Shown: positions 43,746 to 57,000 of the stretch, in pieces
Position numbering within the stretch: position 1 is the stretch's first letter
Layout: each line of letters begins with the position of its first letter
NCBI GenBank assembly: GCA_963978905.1
Contig: OZ022261.1
Location: forward strand, 9,177,992-9,241,991
Direction: 5' to 3'
DNA length: 64,000 nucleotides
DNA from: Trichostrongylus colubriformis
Lineage: Eukaryota > Nematoda > Chromadorea > Rhabditida > Trichostrongylidae
Translations under genes and position numbers: made by a program
The notes under the pieces: model-generated
What the model was told of the DNA's origin: nothing
Database searches by the model: none
The model's input: the letters and a program-made list of their open reading frames with translations, nothing else

Positions 43746-44416
43746 CGCTACCCGTCACTACACCACTTTCTCCTTAATGGCGTCTGAAAATTTTAGATAT
43801 TTTAAATCTATCATCTTCCAATTTGTTTTAGTGGGGTTTCGTTCATTCTACGTTCTAAATACTCTGAAACATTGAGGGAGGTTATCTCTAGGTTCAACCT
43901 CCATCCAAGGACCCGTGCGAAACGAAGGTTAAAGAGCTTCTTTGCTTCCTCTCCCCTGAATCTTTTCATACACGGTTTCTTTGTTCACAATTATTTATTT
44001 CAATTAACAACTATCAAAACGGTTTCATAATAATTAGTGAAAGCAGAATGGGGCTAACAATAAGATCAGGTCTGGGTGCGGCATGAGGTTTAAATCAATT
44101 ATCCACGGATATTTGTCCTAGCCTTGCAACTCCCGATGTTAAGGTACATAATTGTTTTAAGAAATAGTACTAGTAAAAATGTGAATCTGCGGTCTCTCTG
44201 AATAGATTGGTACCATCATCGATGGCCTTCGGTGAGTTTGTGATACAAAACTCCAAAAATGTCAAACGTACTCCTCATTCTGAAAATCCTTAAGATCACC
44301 CGACCTATACATACCGGAGTGGAACACGTTTCCATTCACGCGAAAATGATTGCGCGTTTTTATAGTGTATATAGGGTCCTGGAGTGAGTCATCGTGGGGT
44401 ATCACCTGTCGTCCCG
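43746..44416. other. Intergenic DNA between LINE-like fragments
   Basis: No exon or further repeat recognised; it might be the decayed 3' untranslated part of the RTE-like element. Confidence 0.3.
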
Positions 44417-44520
44417 TTACTCATCGAGAGCCTCGAGCGGGCGCCAGCAACGTCTCCATTCGTCTCTGTCGCTAGCCAAAGCAGTCCAGTGAACGTTTCT
44501 GGCTCCTCGTGGGGTAGTTA
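44417..44520 (-). pseudogene. RTE-type LINE reverse-transcriptase C-terminal remnant
   Basis: The minus strand encodes ARNVHWTALASDRDEWRRCW followed by RPLEALDE and a stop. The W-x-LA-x-DR-x-x-W-R-R pattern is typical of the C-terminus of RTE-class endonuclease/reverse-transcriptase polyproteins. Only this tail is present. Just upstream lies a two-unit GGTCCTGA-GTTATTCTG duplication (44546-44625). Confidence 0.45.
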
Positions 44521-45169
44521 CTCGAAAATAAAGAAATGAGATGGTAAGTTTAAGCGATATCGGTCCTGATGTTATTCTGGAAATGGCAAATTCAAGCATT
44601 ATTGGTCCTGACGTTATTCTGAGAAACTCACTCATAATGAGCACCTTGAAGGTAAAGTGTGAAAAGTGACGTACTCATTTTCATTTTCTGTCACGTAATG
44701 GTTTTCCCGTTTGACAAATGTCTCTCTTAACCTCCCTTTGTGACGCGACCACACCCTTCCACAAATAGCCACAATCCTTACAGATCAAGTGGTCGAAATT
44801 TCCCTACTGTTTGGGCTGACCTATTCGCCGAGTAGTCTCTGTCTAGAGGGCGGGCTTTTTCGGGTGATCTTTGTCAAATGGGGTTTCCTGATCAATCAAA
44901 AACCCTGTCCATGCTCCTACATGCATTGTTTCCACTGGTTCTAGTGCTCTCACATGTTTTCAGTCAAGTTAGGCATGAGCGCGCTTTGAGGGGTGTACAA
45001 CCTAAATCACTATAAATAAATAGTTCAATAAATCTTAAATCTTAGAAAAACTATGTCTGGAGCGGATAGTGGTAAGAAAAGATGAAGAAGCTAAAGTGAA
45101 GGGCCTACAGCAAGCTTTCAAAGGCTTGTTATCCACCTTTTTTATTTAATTATTTATTTGTTGATTCAG

Positions 45170-45295
45170 TACGTCGCCTATGCGAAATCAGCCACGAAAA
45201 ATGGTATGTTTGGAATTGTGAAGAGCAATGAGGAGAAAGTAAGTCTCGATAAATTCGTTGGGAAAGCACTGGAGGTGTGGTGTGCTAAAGAGTAG
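45170..45295 (+). CDS. Candidate terminal exon, unidentified protein
   Basis: After a good nematode acceptor (GTTGATTCAG, ending 45169) a phase-0 frame of 41 residues runs to TAG. It reads YVAYAKSATKNGMFGIVKSN, then EEKVSLDKFVGKALEVWCAK and E. The composition and compact helix-like pattern look coded, but I do not recognise the family. Upstream, an ATG at 45052 followed by a GTAAGA donor and a Lys/Glu-rich frame at 45036-45125 are suggestive, but their phases do not fit this exon. It may be a short gene whose 5' exons I failed to place, or a remnant. Confidence 0.35.
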   Translation, partial: YVAYAKSATKNGMFGIVKSNEEKVSLDKFVGKALEVWCAKE

Positions 45296-45511
45296 GTGCA
45301 TATGTATTTCTAAATGATAAACTCACGGTATCCTCAGTGGTCTACACATCCTACCAAACAAATCCTTACTCACTCCATTGTTAACGGTAAGTCAACCAGC
45401 CAAGCAAGTATCGAATTTCAGTCTACTCATCTCGTAACAAAATATTGTGGTGATGGGTGATATCGCGTGAACAAGGACGTGTTCCTTGCCGATCTTCGAA
45501 GGGGTCTTATT

Positions 45512-45784
45512 GGGTGTGTGCAGATATGACAGAGAATCGCTTCGTGGCGTTTCACTCGCGGCGCCACCAGTACGACTTGTCACACGGCACACGGCGCTAA
45601 GACCATTTCAGTCATACGGCTGGACGAATCGATTGCTCTTGATAGCCCGGCAGAGCGTGGCTGCGTCACTTCTGTGCTTCCACCCATGCCACACTGCCTC
45701 GCTTGAAGGCTACCATGCCCTGCCACTGGCACTCGCACTCGCCGTGGGCGGCCACGCGATTCGCTGTCATATCTGCACACACCC
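45512..45784. mobile_element. Family C MITE, copy 2
   Basis: Ends GGGTGTGTGCAGATATGACA and complement, then GAATCGC / GCGATTC. The core GGCAGAGCGTGGCTGCGTCA, CCATGCCACACTGCCTCGCT and GCTACCATGCCCTGCCACTG matches copy 1. An extra segment GCTAAGACCATTTCAGTCAT at about 45597-45616 inside the element also occurs outside it near 45920. Confidence 0.75.
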
Positions 45785-45785
45785 G

Positions 45786-46306
45786 GTCGTATTTTGAACT
45801 GATTCGGGAACATGGCCGTACCTGGTGAACTCCGGTGAATTTATTCTTGACAGGCTGTGGTAAGTGCATCTCTTGCATGAAGAAGAAGCCTGCTGGCGGT
45901 GGCAAAGTCACACCGCGCTAAGACCATTTCAGTCATAGGTTGGGCGAAAATTTCTCGAAACTTTCCTTTTCACCCCAATTCTCGATCCTAATACTACATG
46001 CCACACAAACTTTTTTGGGTGTACGTTTTAGAAAGATTACATAATTAGAGCGGTTTTTTGGATCGAAGGGTCAATATTTGGACTTGACGAATGGCAGGCA
46101 GTCTTGATGTACTTTATGAAATAAACTTCTATCACCTAATGTAGCACTGGAAGAATAACAGAAACAAGAAAATGCATGGTAGTTATTGGCGCATTGTTGA
46201 GCAAAAGTTTGAAGATTAATATGATAGAGTGGTTCAGGGCCTGCCTTGTCAAGATTTGTCGAGATTGCTAAGAGGCAGTGCCGGGAGGGATAGGGAGAAA
46301 GGCGGG
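45786..46306. other. Intergenic DNA
   Basis: Contains the outside copy of the GCTAAGACCATTTCAGTCAT segment near 45920; otherwise nothing recognised. Confidence 0.35.
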
Positions 46307-46534
46307 TGTACCCTTATGTCAAGATTTCGCACCACGACGAGCGGCGTGCGACGTTGTGTGTGCGAGCTATGCGAGCCACTATAGTAGGATCGTGGAGAGA
46401 TTACGCGGTAATGCTGGAGGCGTCATACACACTTGACTTGTAATCGCTTTGGCACCCAACAACGCAGCACTTTAGCTCGTACATATCGCTTCGCCTGCGA
46501 CACGCCGCGGTGCGGAATCCTGAGTTAAGGGTGC
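46307..46534. repeat. Foldback element with GC-rich arms (single copy here)
   Basis: The left arm GTACCCTTATGTCAAGATTT then CGCACC..CG..GCG and the right arm GCGGTGCGGAATCCTGAGTT then AAGGGTGC are imperfect inverted repeats. Non-coding centre. Probably a MITE. Confidence 0.5.
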
Positions 46535-46547
46535 ATGACCAGGGATA

Positions 46548-46775
46548 GTGAGAACTGTGTGTAAAACTTTTATGTCAAAAGAGGTTATGTGTAGCGAAAC
46601 TCGCATTGCAAAAGCGCGGTCCGGGGTGTTATCACGATCCCACAGCACGGCGTGTCGTTCTGCAGTTCATCAGCCGGGCGTGTTGCAAGCGAGCGGGGAG
46701 ACAACGTCTGCGGCCGGCTGATTTAGCCTCTCCGTCCGCCTGCAGTTTACCCCCGGCTAGTGACGCAGAGGAGCG
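46548..46775 (-). repeat. Dispersed repeat family E, reverse copy
   Basis: The complement carries GTGCTGTGGGATCGTGATAA, GCAATGCGAGTTTCGCTACA and the GGCTGATGAACTGCAGAACG block in family order. Confidence 0.55.
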
Positions 46776-49700
46776 CTAGAGAGAAAGCAAGCTTTCGTCC
46801 TATTTCTCGTTTTTTTCGACTTTTAAGTCGACCTTTCTCCACTGTTACCCTGATGAGCACCCTACTTTAATATATCACAATCTTACGAATTTACCCCTCT
46901 CAATGTTTTTAAAACCTTGCCCTAACCTAGCGGCACGAAAACCTATTTCTCAGTATCGATGATTACCGAAGGTCTTAGGGCTTTGGGCTTTACCTTTGAC
47001 ACAAGTAGACCAACTACGTAACCAATATTTTGCAACCACTGGAAACCAATCGTGCAAACCACTCATGGGTGACCTGAACCCACATTAGTAATCATCGAAA
47101 CACTTGCCGTATACCCGAGAATGACAGAACGATGTATCAATATTGGCAACTCGACCATTCGCCGGACATTGCAACCTGTCGGCGCATAGCGGTCTCGGAA
47201 TTCCTGTCACTTCGAATAAGCATGTTCAGCTGGATCTCGTATAGTGCGAAAATATCAGGAATAGAAGGTGAGTCATAGAAGGCTGACCAACACATGAATT
47301 CACTGGAGTTATTTCGGAAAAGCACCACGATTATGAATAACAGGTCGGGCAACGGCTAAGCTCTGCTACGATAACAAACCTAAGATCTTACTAGGATTTG
47401 CCGGTTTCAAGTGGAACAAGGGTAAGTAAGCACAGGAGCGCATCATGCTTTCCAAGTGAGCTCAGAGGTATAGAAGCACTGCATAGAATATCGGCAGGCA
47501 CCAGCATGCCCTTGACTAGATCTAGTAATACGCATCCAGTCATCCAAAAAGCCTTGAAAGAGTACGCAGCGTTTTCCGAAGGGCTTCATAGACGCCGAGT
47601 CCTTCAGTTGCATTCTGACGACACATATCTCGCCATAGTGCTTAACCGATTAAGAAAAATAGAAATAATCGTTCAAACTACTACATTTTACACAATAAGG
47701 ACTTTTAATAGTTCAACAATTCGGAATAGCTATTTCAAAAGGAACAGTGAGTTCGCTTACAGCAGAGGTATTATAGAGTATCGTTAATTCAATAGTACAC
47801 AACTAAATAATTGGATTCAAAATTTACATAATTATAGTACTGCTCAATTATCACGTATGTCAATGTGAATGCATAATTACTGTAAAATACACAGTGGAAG
47901 ATCCAATGGGGAGTACTCAAACGGCCGAAAAAGAAGAATGGGAGCCGGCTTGACTCATTCGGCGATCAACGAAGCGATAGGTGGCGCAGGTGAACATTTG
48001 GTCAGCGCGAGCCACACCGAGAAGTTGCCTACGCTACCGTATCAAAAATCAAGTACAACGAGACGGGTTAAGGTAATACTTAGTACCGAGTGTTATTCAT
48101 GACTAAGACTGACAGATGTCCCTCGGCTCCGAATTCTCGCTATACAAGGCAGGCGCTGGATAGGTCCGTGTTGAAGTCGCTACTGCTGTCAGCTTTTTAC
48201 TCAGAGGCTCTTCATCACTGCTATTCTGGTCAAATAGTAAACCTATGATAAACGATCTGTAATCTATGATATGTCTATATGATGATATGAGCGGTAATAT
48301 CGCTGATTTATAAGGGAATCTTAATTTTGACTGTTCTAAATATTCAACCCATAATGTAGTGCCACAGAACAAATGAAGGGGCTTTAATTGTCCGGTTCAC
48401 AGAAACGCATTAAGCTATTAGCCGGTTCTGTCTCGCCATGCTTTGTTCGTAAAACTGCGATAACGAGACTGAACATCTCGGGGTCAGCTTGAATCTTGAT
48501 CCACGCACACCAAATCCGAAGATGTCCGAGTGCCTATCTTTGCCGTCATCACACGAAAGCCTGCTTCACACTGGAATATAAATTATCCGATAAATGATTT
48601 GAAGATTGAAATTCCGATGACTTGTCTTGCAGATATATTGCAGATGCAGGGCTATACAGGTGCAGCGCTAAGCTCGATAAGATGGAGCATCGTTACGGCC
48701 GGTCATGCCTTCCTTCCCTTGTACTAAAGAAGCTCTGATTTCACTGAAGTGCGAGTTCGTCGTTTCATCAGCTGAACACCAGCTTGGGGCGTTTGTGACT
48801 TCAAATTGAGGTCATATGAGGAGTATATGTTCACCCATTCGGCCCTACTAATTACAGAAAACGGCTGTTCAGGTGATCACCTTCGTTTTTTTTGGATGAC
48901 TTCAACTAGACGAACTGCTTCAGACGAATAAGATTTCTGAATGAAACCCGTGTGGAGAAGATCTTAGGATACAGAGATAGTGGGAAGCCTTTGAGACTGG
49001 CTACCGGTGACTCTTTGCAATAAACTGGTAAAGGTAGAGGAACACATCAGTCCCTGCTTAGAGGTGAGCTCAAAGGGACTGGGGTAGCACTGAGCTGGCT
49101 ACGCATTGCGAGTTCGTTGTCCGTCCGCCTTTGCTGCCGTGACAATAAAACAGGAAAATTTAAGTGAACCCTCCAAACGCAGGGTCAAGTCAAGGTCACT
49201 ATCAGCAGTGAATGGTTCCGACTGCCTAATACGAGGTGTCGTGCAAGTGGTCCAGTAGGTAAGGTCACAAGTATTGCTTGCCATTCAACTCACTAGAGGA
49301 ACGACGAAACTAACATTCTCACTATAATATTAAATTTTATATTATAGATCGGTACAGTGATTAGCTTCCACCTCATCTCACTACTTAGCTATTTCATACA
49401 TCTTACATTTTTTTACTCGAAAATATGTTATATACAAGAAGTTTCAACAATCGTTCATGCTATATGCATCTTAACAAACTGTGTAATTTCTCTTCTCATA
49501 TCTTTGGCATGCTTAACCAGCTACATACATATTTATTGAACAGGTAGCACAACTAAATCTACAAAAAGCAAATACTGGAATCTTCGAGTGCACAGGATGA
49601 AACAAGTCTAATAAATACATTCCTGCAATCCTTTAGGGAGCAGTTGAAGCACCCAGTGAGCTTGGGCTCCTTTTAAATGTAACACAAGAAGCATTTTCGG

Positions 49701-51380
49701 CTGCAGTAAAATAGAATTTGTCAAACGTGGTTCAGATAGAAATTTGGATATCTATCCAGAACAAAAGCAGAGGTAGTATAACGATTATTGGCGCCGCTAT
49801 CACATGCATAAATCCAAGACGACATATTTAGTAGGTTCCAGTCAACCGACTCCTTCACCCTCGTAGAGTAGTGAAATCTGAGAACGGTCGAATGGTAGCC
49901 GACCGGTCTGGAAGTGAACATTTCATGCTGAACATCAACTCCCTAATGTAAATAATTGCTCGGATAAAACTAAATTCGAGCGACAATACGACTTGATATA
50001 AAAGTGCGCAGCGCGATGTAGCGTGAAGGCGATAGCCAAGCTGCAAAGTGAAATTTGCTGTTCAGCTGTGTGTAAAAACTGCTAATTCAGCACCAGAGCA
50101 GTTCTATGGACGACGTCCTCTTTGTCTCATCTGCTTTATTTATAGCTCTTTGTCTCTTTTGTAAACACATTCGATTTTCAAAACTTCCATAACTTCAAAA
50201 ATTCAAACGGTGAGTTATCTACTTAACTAGGGTCACTTATATAGAACGTAATGAAAAGCCAAAAAAATTGAATAATGTTAAAGAATGATTGTAGAAAAAC
50301 TGAAGTATGTTGCTTTGCAAACGAGTGGGTTTACCTTATGAGACGATTGATTTACAACCAGTTTTAAGATCTTGGCTACTTAGCTGGTCTACTTATGTCA
50401 CAAATAAGGGTCGAGAATAAAGGGTGATGTTTGTAAAGTTAAATATGCAGTGAAATGGATTTTTGTTACTCAAATGAATAAGTTAGGGCATCTTCCATTA
50501 AATACAATTCTAAGTGAAAGCAGATACGATCAATGATGATGGTGGAAGCTATTTACTGTTACAGTCCATAACACAATGTTTTAGTCTAGCAAGAATGTTA
50601 GTTTTGTCGTTTCTATTGTATGATACCCCCCCCCCAACAACACCGATGACCTGACGTCCTGGTACACTGGTCGGAACCTTGCGTACCACCCATAAATTTC
50701 GAGCCCCATTCGGCTCCGTTGACATCCCTGATCCGCCGCCCCACTTATCGCGCAGTGCGCCGCCTGCGGCGTGCGTGACGTAGAGCTGTAGAAAAATTGT
50801 AGTGTTGTTCTTCTCCTATTCAGTAGCAGAATTTTGAAATTTTCAGTTTTGTTATCGTTACACGTGGAAATCTCACAAAACCTTTCTCCATGCTCTTTCT
50901 CGAACAAACTTCCAGGTTGATTCTGCGATTAGACTGACAGGATGATTTGCAGCTATATTAAAAACAGTTTACAATCATACTTGGGTGAACACACTTCTGG
51001 GGTATTTTCTCTTGGATTCTTAGACTTCCTCTTGGAACACCTTGCGAGTTTTTTGTAGGCCATCTCGTCAAAGATCTGAGGATGTAGGGAGGATAACTTC
51101 GAAATATTGCGAGATGATGCATTCCAAATGATTCAGCGCAACCACGGTAGAAAATAGCTACTGAACTTGCTGCGCCGGAAGTCATGAACATTCATCTTCG
51201 CGGAGCCTCATCGGAGCCAAATGACAGTACTCTATTCAGATCAGGCTTTCATCGATACGTTTTCTTGCCCTTATTTCATCGAAATTCGAATATTAATGGT
51301 ACAGGATCAGTCCTCCGCAGACAAAACGTTTGAAGACATTTTTTGAGCATTCAGAAGTAAGATTAATAGCAGCTGCATTA
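46776..51380. other. Long stretch without a supportable gene
   Basis: Frames of up to 129 codons occur (47398-47787 on +; 50581-50907 on -) but show no motif or splice support. Some have the mixed composition of old LINE copies. A C run of 10 lies at 50626-50635. No RNA gene was identified. Confidence 0.3.
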
Positions 51381-51818
51381 AAGACACCGAGAGGAGGGCA
51401 ATTTTGGTTCACGGTATGGGTGCGGTGCCTTGCATTGCCGCAATGCACACATGACACCTTGCCAAGACGTCGGAAGTGAATACATTAGGTTTTAATTGTA
51501 ATCACACTTTTTTCTCACGCTTTCACCTATTCTATTTGATTGTTTTACGTGTTTGTTGCTGTTGATTCATTAATTTCACATGATCCCGAACGAATGAAAT
51601 ACACTCTAAGAGACAACAAATGACATCTCTACAAGGGGCAACTCGGAAAATCAGTGCATACAGTTCCAAGTGATGCGAATGTGAATACACACCACAGCGT
51701 CGCGCTTTTGAATCCGGGGTTTTCCAGCGATTATCGCTTCTAACTTTTAATGTTCGCTACAAAATGATCAGTTCTTTACATCATCCTCTTTCCTTGGACC
51801 CCTTCCGGTTTCTCCAAG
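51381..51818 (+). repeat. Dispersed repeat F, copy 1
   Basis: About 440 bp, collinear with 58015-58447. Shared words are GACACC, GAGGAGGGCAATTTT, CACCTTGCCAAGACGTCG, AGGTTTTAATTGTAATCACA, GAATGAAATACACTCTA, GAGACAACA and ATGACATCTCTACA, GCGTCGCGCTTTTGAATCC, and GGACCCCTT at the end. It has no significant ORF. It is flanked by near-identical AAG(T/C)AAGATTAATAG words. Confidence 0.75.
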
Positions 51819-53837
51819 AAGCAAGATTAATAGTCATCTGCATCAAACTATGCATTAAATTTTCAACAAAGTTTGATTTCCTCCATGGCTGTATTTACAT
51901 CACTAATTTTTTCCAAGCTATTTTCCATCGAAACTACTTCGGAGCAGTCACAAATGTATACACCTACGTGGTCATCGGGCCCATATAGGTATAGTAGTGA
52001 TAATTTCTAGCGAGGAATCACCTGTCACAGCCACCTTCCGTATGAGTGCATGGAATTAGCTCTCATGGAAGCTGTTCCGTATGAGCTGGTGTTTAAAACT
52101 CACTGAATCATGAATAAATTGACAGCTTCACGTGATTATTTCTACAACTGTCTAATTGGAAGGGCAATGGAGCATATCGCTTCATTACAGCTCATGAATC
52201 ATGAAGCTTATTATAGGTTCTTGTTGAAGGTTACCAGTTTCTGTACTCTTCTGCAATGACCGATTCCGAAGTCTTGCATTTGAAATTATCATTTTTTCGT
52301 GGTTTCTTGTGAAATAATGTTGCACAGTGATGTCAACAGCGGTGTAACTACCTAAAAAACTCACGGGTTCAAATTTTCAAAATCTTCTTTTTCTTGAAAC
52401 AGCCTCAGAAATTATTGTGCTTTTCCTGAAAACTAGTATTATTTCATTATTTGCTTACTAATCACAAAGAACTAGGTCTTCTACGGCTTTCGTAGAACTA
52501 TTTTCGATTTCTGGGCAGGTGCATACTGCTCTCTGGAGGCAGGCGATATTTACCTTGTGCCTAACTGCTGACAAGCAGAAATCGCTCATACGACAAGCTT
52601 GTCGCAAACTCTACAGACTGGATACTGTCCATGCCACGAAATCCTGATGCTTAGGATTGGATCACTACGAAACAAGCAGCTCTTAGCGAATATGACTGCA
52701 TCAACTTAATGGCCATTCAAACAACTTTAGACAACAATGCAACAACATATTCAATGCCCGCAATGTATGTGGCTCATCCCAAACGATCTGTTCAAAACCG
52801 CCCTGAAAATGTTCTCTTCGAGTTGAGGACATTTCCTTCAGGACCTTGTTCATAAATAGTAACGTAAGAGAGCGAAGGAGGATGAGCAAAGTGGTTACGG
52901 AGGCACTGAATCGTGTTCACGCTGTGACTAATTCGATTCCTTGGCCAACGATGCTTTCAGCCTTTTCGAGCCAGTCTCCTGGTAACATGCTTCTCTAGAA
53001 GCATAAAAAACACCATCATGAGATGCATTTCTAGCCCGCATTCGCTCATTTCATAACCTTAGCGCCCATGTTTATAAGAAACTATCAAACGGATTCTGAA
53101 TTTGCATCCACTGCTTTATCTGAATGAAGTAGCTGAGTAATCAGGTGTCTAACCATTTTCGTACTTCTTGTGAAGGCTGCCAGACTCTACGTATTTGTGA
53201 GTAACATAAGGAGGGCATCCAGTGCTATTAAATAATTCATTTATATTGTTCCATTCTGCGTGCATGAGGCAGAAGAAAGATTTCTCGAGGTAACGTTCTA
53301 TTGCTCATTCTTCATTGGCCCAACATGGGCTTCAGTGTAAAGGGTAGGGTGGGGTAGGGGGTAGTAAAAACGATGATGGAATGATTTCACTTATATTTTC
53401 ATATTTTTTGAGGGAGGAGGTGGTGCGGTGACAAATGTCGCGCGCGAGGATGAAATCCTCTATCGATGCTCGACCAGGCCAACCAAGTATTCCATTCCTT
53501 CGGTGAAGGTGAATTGGTACAAGACTCGTCTAGGAGGAGGGCACTCACTGCTACTACTCCCGCAGACCATTGTAGACCAAATCGCATTCACTTGCCTCCA
53601 CGATACTGACTAGAACTAGAATGCTCGGCGCATCCTTGAAAGATTGGATAGTCCCTATTTGACTTGCTTTTTGCAATTCTCTAACTTCGCTTTTTATTTC
53701 TTCTAACTATTTCTAACTATTTATAACACTATTTCTAACTTTTTTCTAACTTCTGTTTTCCTAACCTTTTAAGGATTACGAGTAAGTCAATGTATTGACA
53801 AAATAAAGTACACGATAAATGTTGAAAAGGACGAGAT
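51819..53837. other. Intergenic DNA, nothing firmly recognised
   Basis: Only short frames without motifs. A G-rich segment lies at 53340-53365. No repeat match was found apart from the flank of repeat F. Confidence 0.35.
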
Positions 53838-54075
53838 TTGACGTTAACCACTCCCTTTTTGAGATGCGCTACGCATTCTGATCCCTTAGAAGTGTGTCGG
53901 ACAGGTGATGCGATTTTACCTGTGCAATGACTTCTGATGACCGGCTGCTGTCACTCAATGCTTTCATCTGTTTAGAGGGGCTTGGTACCAATCACTTTCC
54001 TCGTAGAGATGAAAGGTTGCTCAGCTTGAGTGGACACTGATGCGAAATTTGATCCGCGCTCTCACCCGTAAGATA
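53838..54075 (-). repeat. Dispersed repeat G, copy 2
   Basis: Diverged partner of 43500-43745 (GAGATGCGCTACGCATTCTG, GATGAAAGGTTGCTCAGCTT, GAGTGGACACTGATGCG). Same relative orientation. Confidence 0.5.
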
Positions 54076-57000
54076 TAATCTGAAATTTCAATTATGCTGT
54101 ACTTACTTTGTCGATAATATTATATGAAATTGACAAATGAGTGAATTATGCAGATTTTGTGGAATTCGTATGTACAAGTAAATTTTAGATACTTTAATGA
54201 TCCTTCCAAATATTTATGTACTCAAAAAGGGCCCAAAAACGGATCTAGCTCAAAGCACACAAAGTCATTGAACCGGAATTCATCATGAAAACGAGTAATT
54301 TGGTTGCAGATGTTTTGGATGGAATAAATTGGTTGATGTGAAATAAGTTTTTTCTGAGATATACCGTTTATCGATACAATGCTTTTAGCTTGGCACCCAC
54401 AATGGCTGCTGTTGTTGAGCATCATATTTCACTAGCATCGCCTCCGCGGTTTTTCAATGCGGTCGTTCTCATCCTAAAGACCGATGACCGCATTTGCACG
54501 CGCCTTTGAATGTTGCAATTCTTCTGATAAACCTTCACCATTTCAGCCGATTTTTCATCAATGGTAATCTTAGAGCAATCCATCAATAAGTCCTAATACA
54601 TATAAGCATTGCCACTGGCATCGCCTCCGCGGTTGTTCAACATCGTCTTCTTTTGAAAAATTCGATTTTTGAATTTCCAGACCCGAAAATCTAACCGATG
54701 GATTACGCAATTAGCATAACTTTTATATGTATGCGCAGACGCTGCAGGAATCTGAAAAAGAATGATATAGATCTTTGATCTATCGATGTACGATCTCACC
54801 AGCCCACAAAATTTTGGGCTTAGCACCGATACGTCTCATCAATTGGATCTCCACGTACATTCTTTTTCACGTTCCACAGAAAGCATTTCCTATCGTACCA
54901 TTCATTCATTTCATCACAATCCTTCTATCCATCTATCATGTGAGCGCACATAATAGAGCCAATCTCCGGTCCTTGTGGACGTACAGCAACACTCATTTAC
55001 ATTATTATTAGTTGAGCTTGTTCTCCATCCTAACGACTGTTGCTATAAAGTAATGAGTAGCATTCTTCTGCAGAAACTCTCTCATATTTCTATACCTCCA
55101 TTGGACTGCTATAATAGAGATAAAATATAATTTTTATCATATTTGTATTTGATTTTCCATTGCTTCCATATCCAGATAGGTCTTCTCGCAAATGTTCGCA
55201 TAGCCCATTGTATCGCCATATCGTTGAACTGCGAGAGAATTTTCTCCTCACTTTCCGAATTATTTTCTTTTTACATCTTTTTTCACAACAAAAATTAGAC
55301 CATGCGAAAGCTTGTTGTTATTGACGTTTATCTATACTCACGTATTGAGATAGATTTAGTAATAAGAAGTCTGAAAAATGCTTTTGATAGGTACACAAAT
55401 TTTTGAGTCGGTAGAAAACAAAGTAGATGTGAATCTGAGTAGGGTTTAGGGTGATGTGGACTCCCACGGTAACCCTGTGACGGCTGGAGCCCGGGTGGTG
55501 CTCGTAAATGGAGCAACCAAAGTCTATCCCGAGAAACTTAATTTTTTATTATCGCAAGCGTAGAGAATGGAATAATTCAAATGCAGTGCTTACTAGTTCT
55601 GGCTACAATCCTTATGTACCCCAACCATAAAAGATTCTCGAGCTCGAGGCTTCCAGAAAATGCGAGGAAAAAAGTCGCGACTTTCCTACATCAGAATATT
55701 ACCAATATAAATCTTGAAGTCTGTTCCAGTAGATTTCGAAAAAGCATCATGCCCAGGGAAATCAGCGGTGTTATGAACAGCTGTGTTGTCTTCGTTTCAT
55801 GTCCATTGGGAATCTTCCTCAGTTAATGGAGTTATCCGAAAATAATAAGCTGTGGCATAGGAGCGCTAAGAACCAATCAGAGCGATGACAGTGGCCTCCT
55901 GAAAACGATGGATCCTCCACTGTCGTCATGTTGAACAGTGGTACAAAACTTCCATGCAGTGATCATAGAATTACATGATAAAATTAAAATTAATTTTTTT
56001 TGCCAAGAAGAGGCGATTATACTGAGGAATGGATACAAGCTATTTGGAACGAATTATTTCCTATAGTTTTCTGCACTTTTTCTTCCAAGTTTCTAATATT
56101 TTGGTAAGTAAATGCAGTGCAGCACATATCTGTCGAATAATATGTAAAGGGATGTCATTCAGCCATAAGCCGGTTATCATGATCTCAATCATCGCGCCTA
56201 TGCTTTCATGTTGCTGAGCTTACTGGACCATCCAGGGACGTTTAATGACTAAGTGATCCCCTTGATGAGCTGGTGCTGGAAATTGACAGGAAAATGTCCA
56301 TCAGCGTCACAAATGGGGATCATATTCAGTCTTTCTGACAACTGAATGAGAAATTGTGTTGAGATAAACTCCTGCAGCTAGCTCTTGCCCGATAGCTTGA
56401 ATTTTATCAGAGTTCCTGAGCCAAAGTCAAGCTAGCGTTGAGGAAAATTCTAGAGAAGTACACCCCACCCCCCTCCCTTCCCCCCCCCCCCCCCCCAAGA
56501 ACGACTCTTGCGAGGCAATCTGTTCCTACGTTTGAGGTGTCCCTCTTAAAAAAGTCGGTAGTCATAGCATTGCCAGCTAATACTGAAAATGATTATCGAT
56601 TGAGACCCTTTTTAGCGATCTCTGTCCGGTACAAAAATCACTCAAAAAGAGGGGTCGTCGAGAAATTATCGAGGAATTCTCAAAAAAAAACAGCTTCCCT
56701 CTTTCTAACGCAATACATGACCCCCTGGAGACTCTTCGACCCAGACCCGAAGTTGTCTACATCCCCATCACGGGTGAGGGTACGACCCTCGCCCGGAACA
56801 GAGGAGCAGGGCCTTCCTCTTTGGCCCATGTAGAAAAGGAAGAGGTAGAGGACTCTTTTGGAGACATGGAAGTACTTCGCACCCAATAGTCCGCAGGTTT
56901 CGCGATAGTCGCGCCGTGTTACGCGTAGGATGGAAACGCTCTATTACGAATAAAAGTCGCGGCATTGTAAATTATGCCTCTCAGCAAACCCCGTAATTTT

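Noticed and set aside
53399..53613. Overlapping 61-62 codon frames on both strands
   Set aside because: No motif or splice support; likely part of an unclassified repeat.
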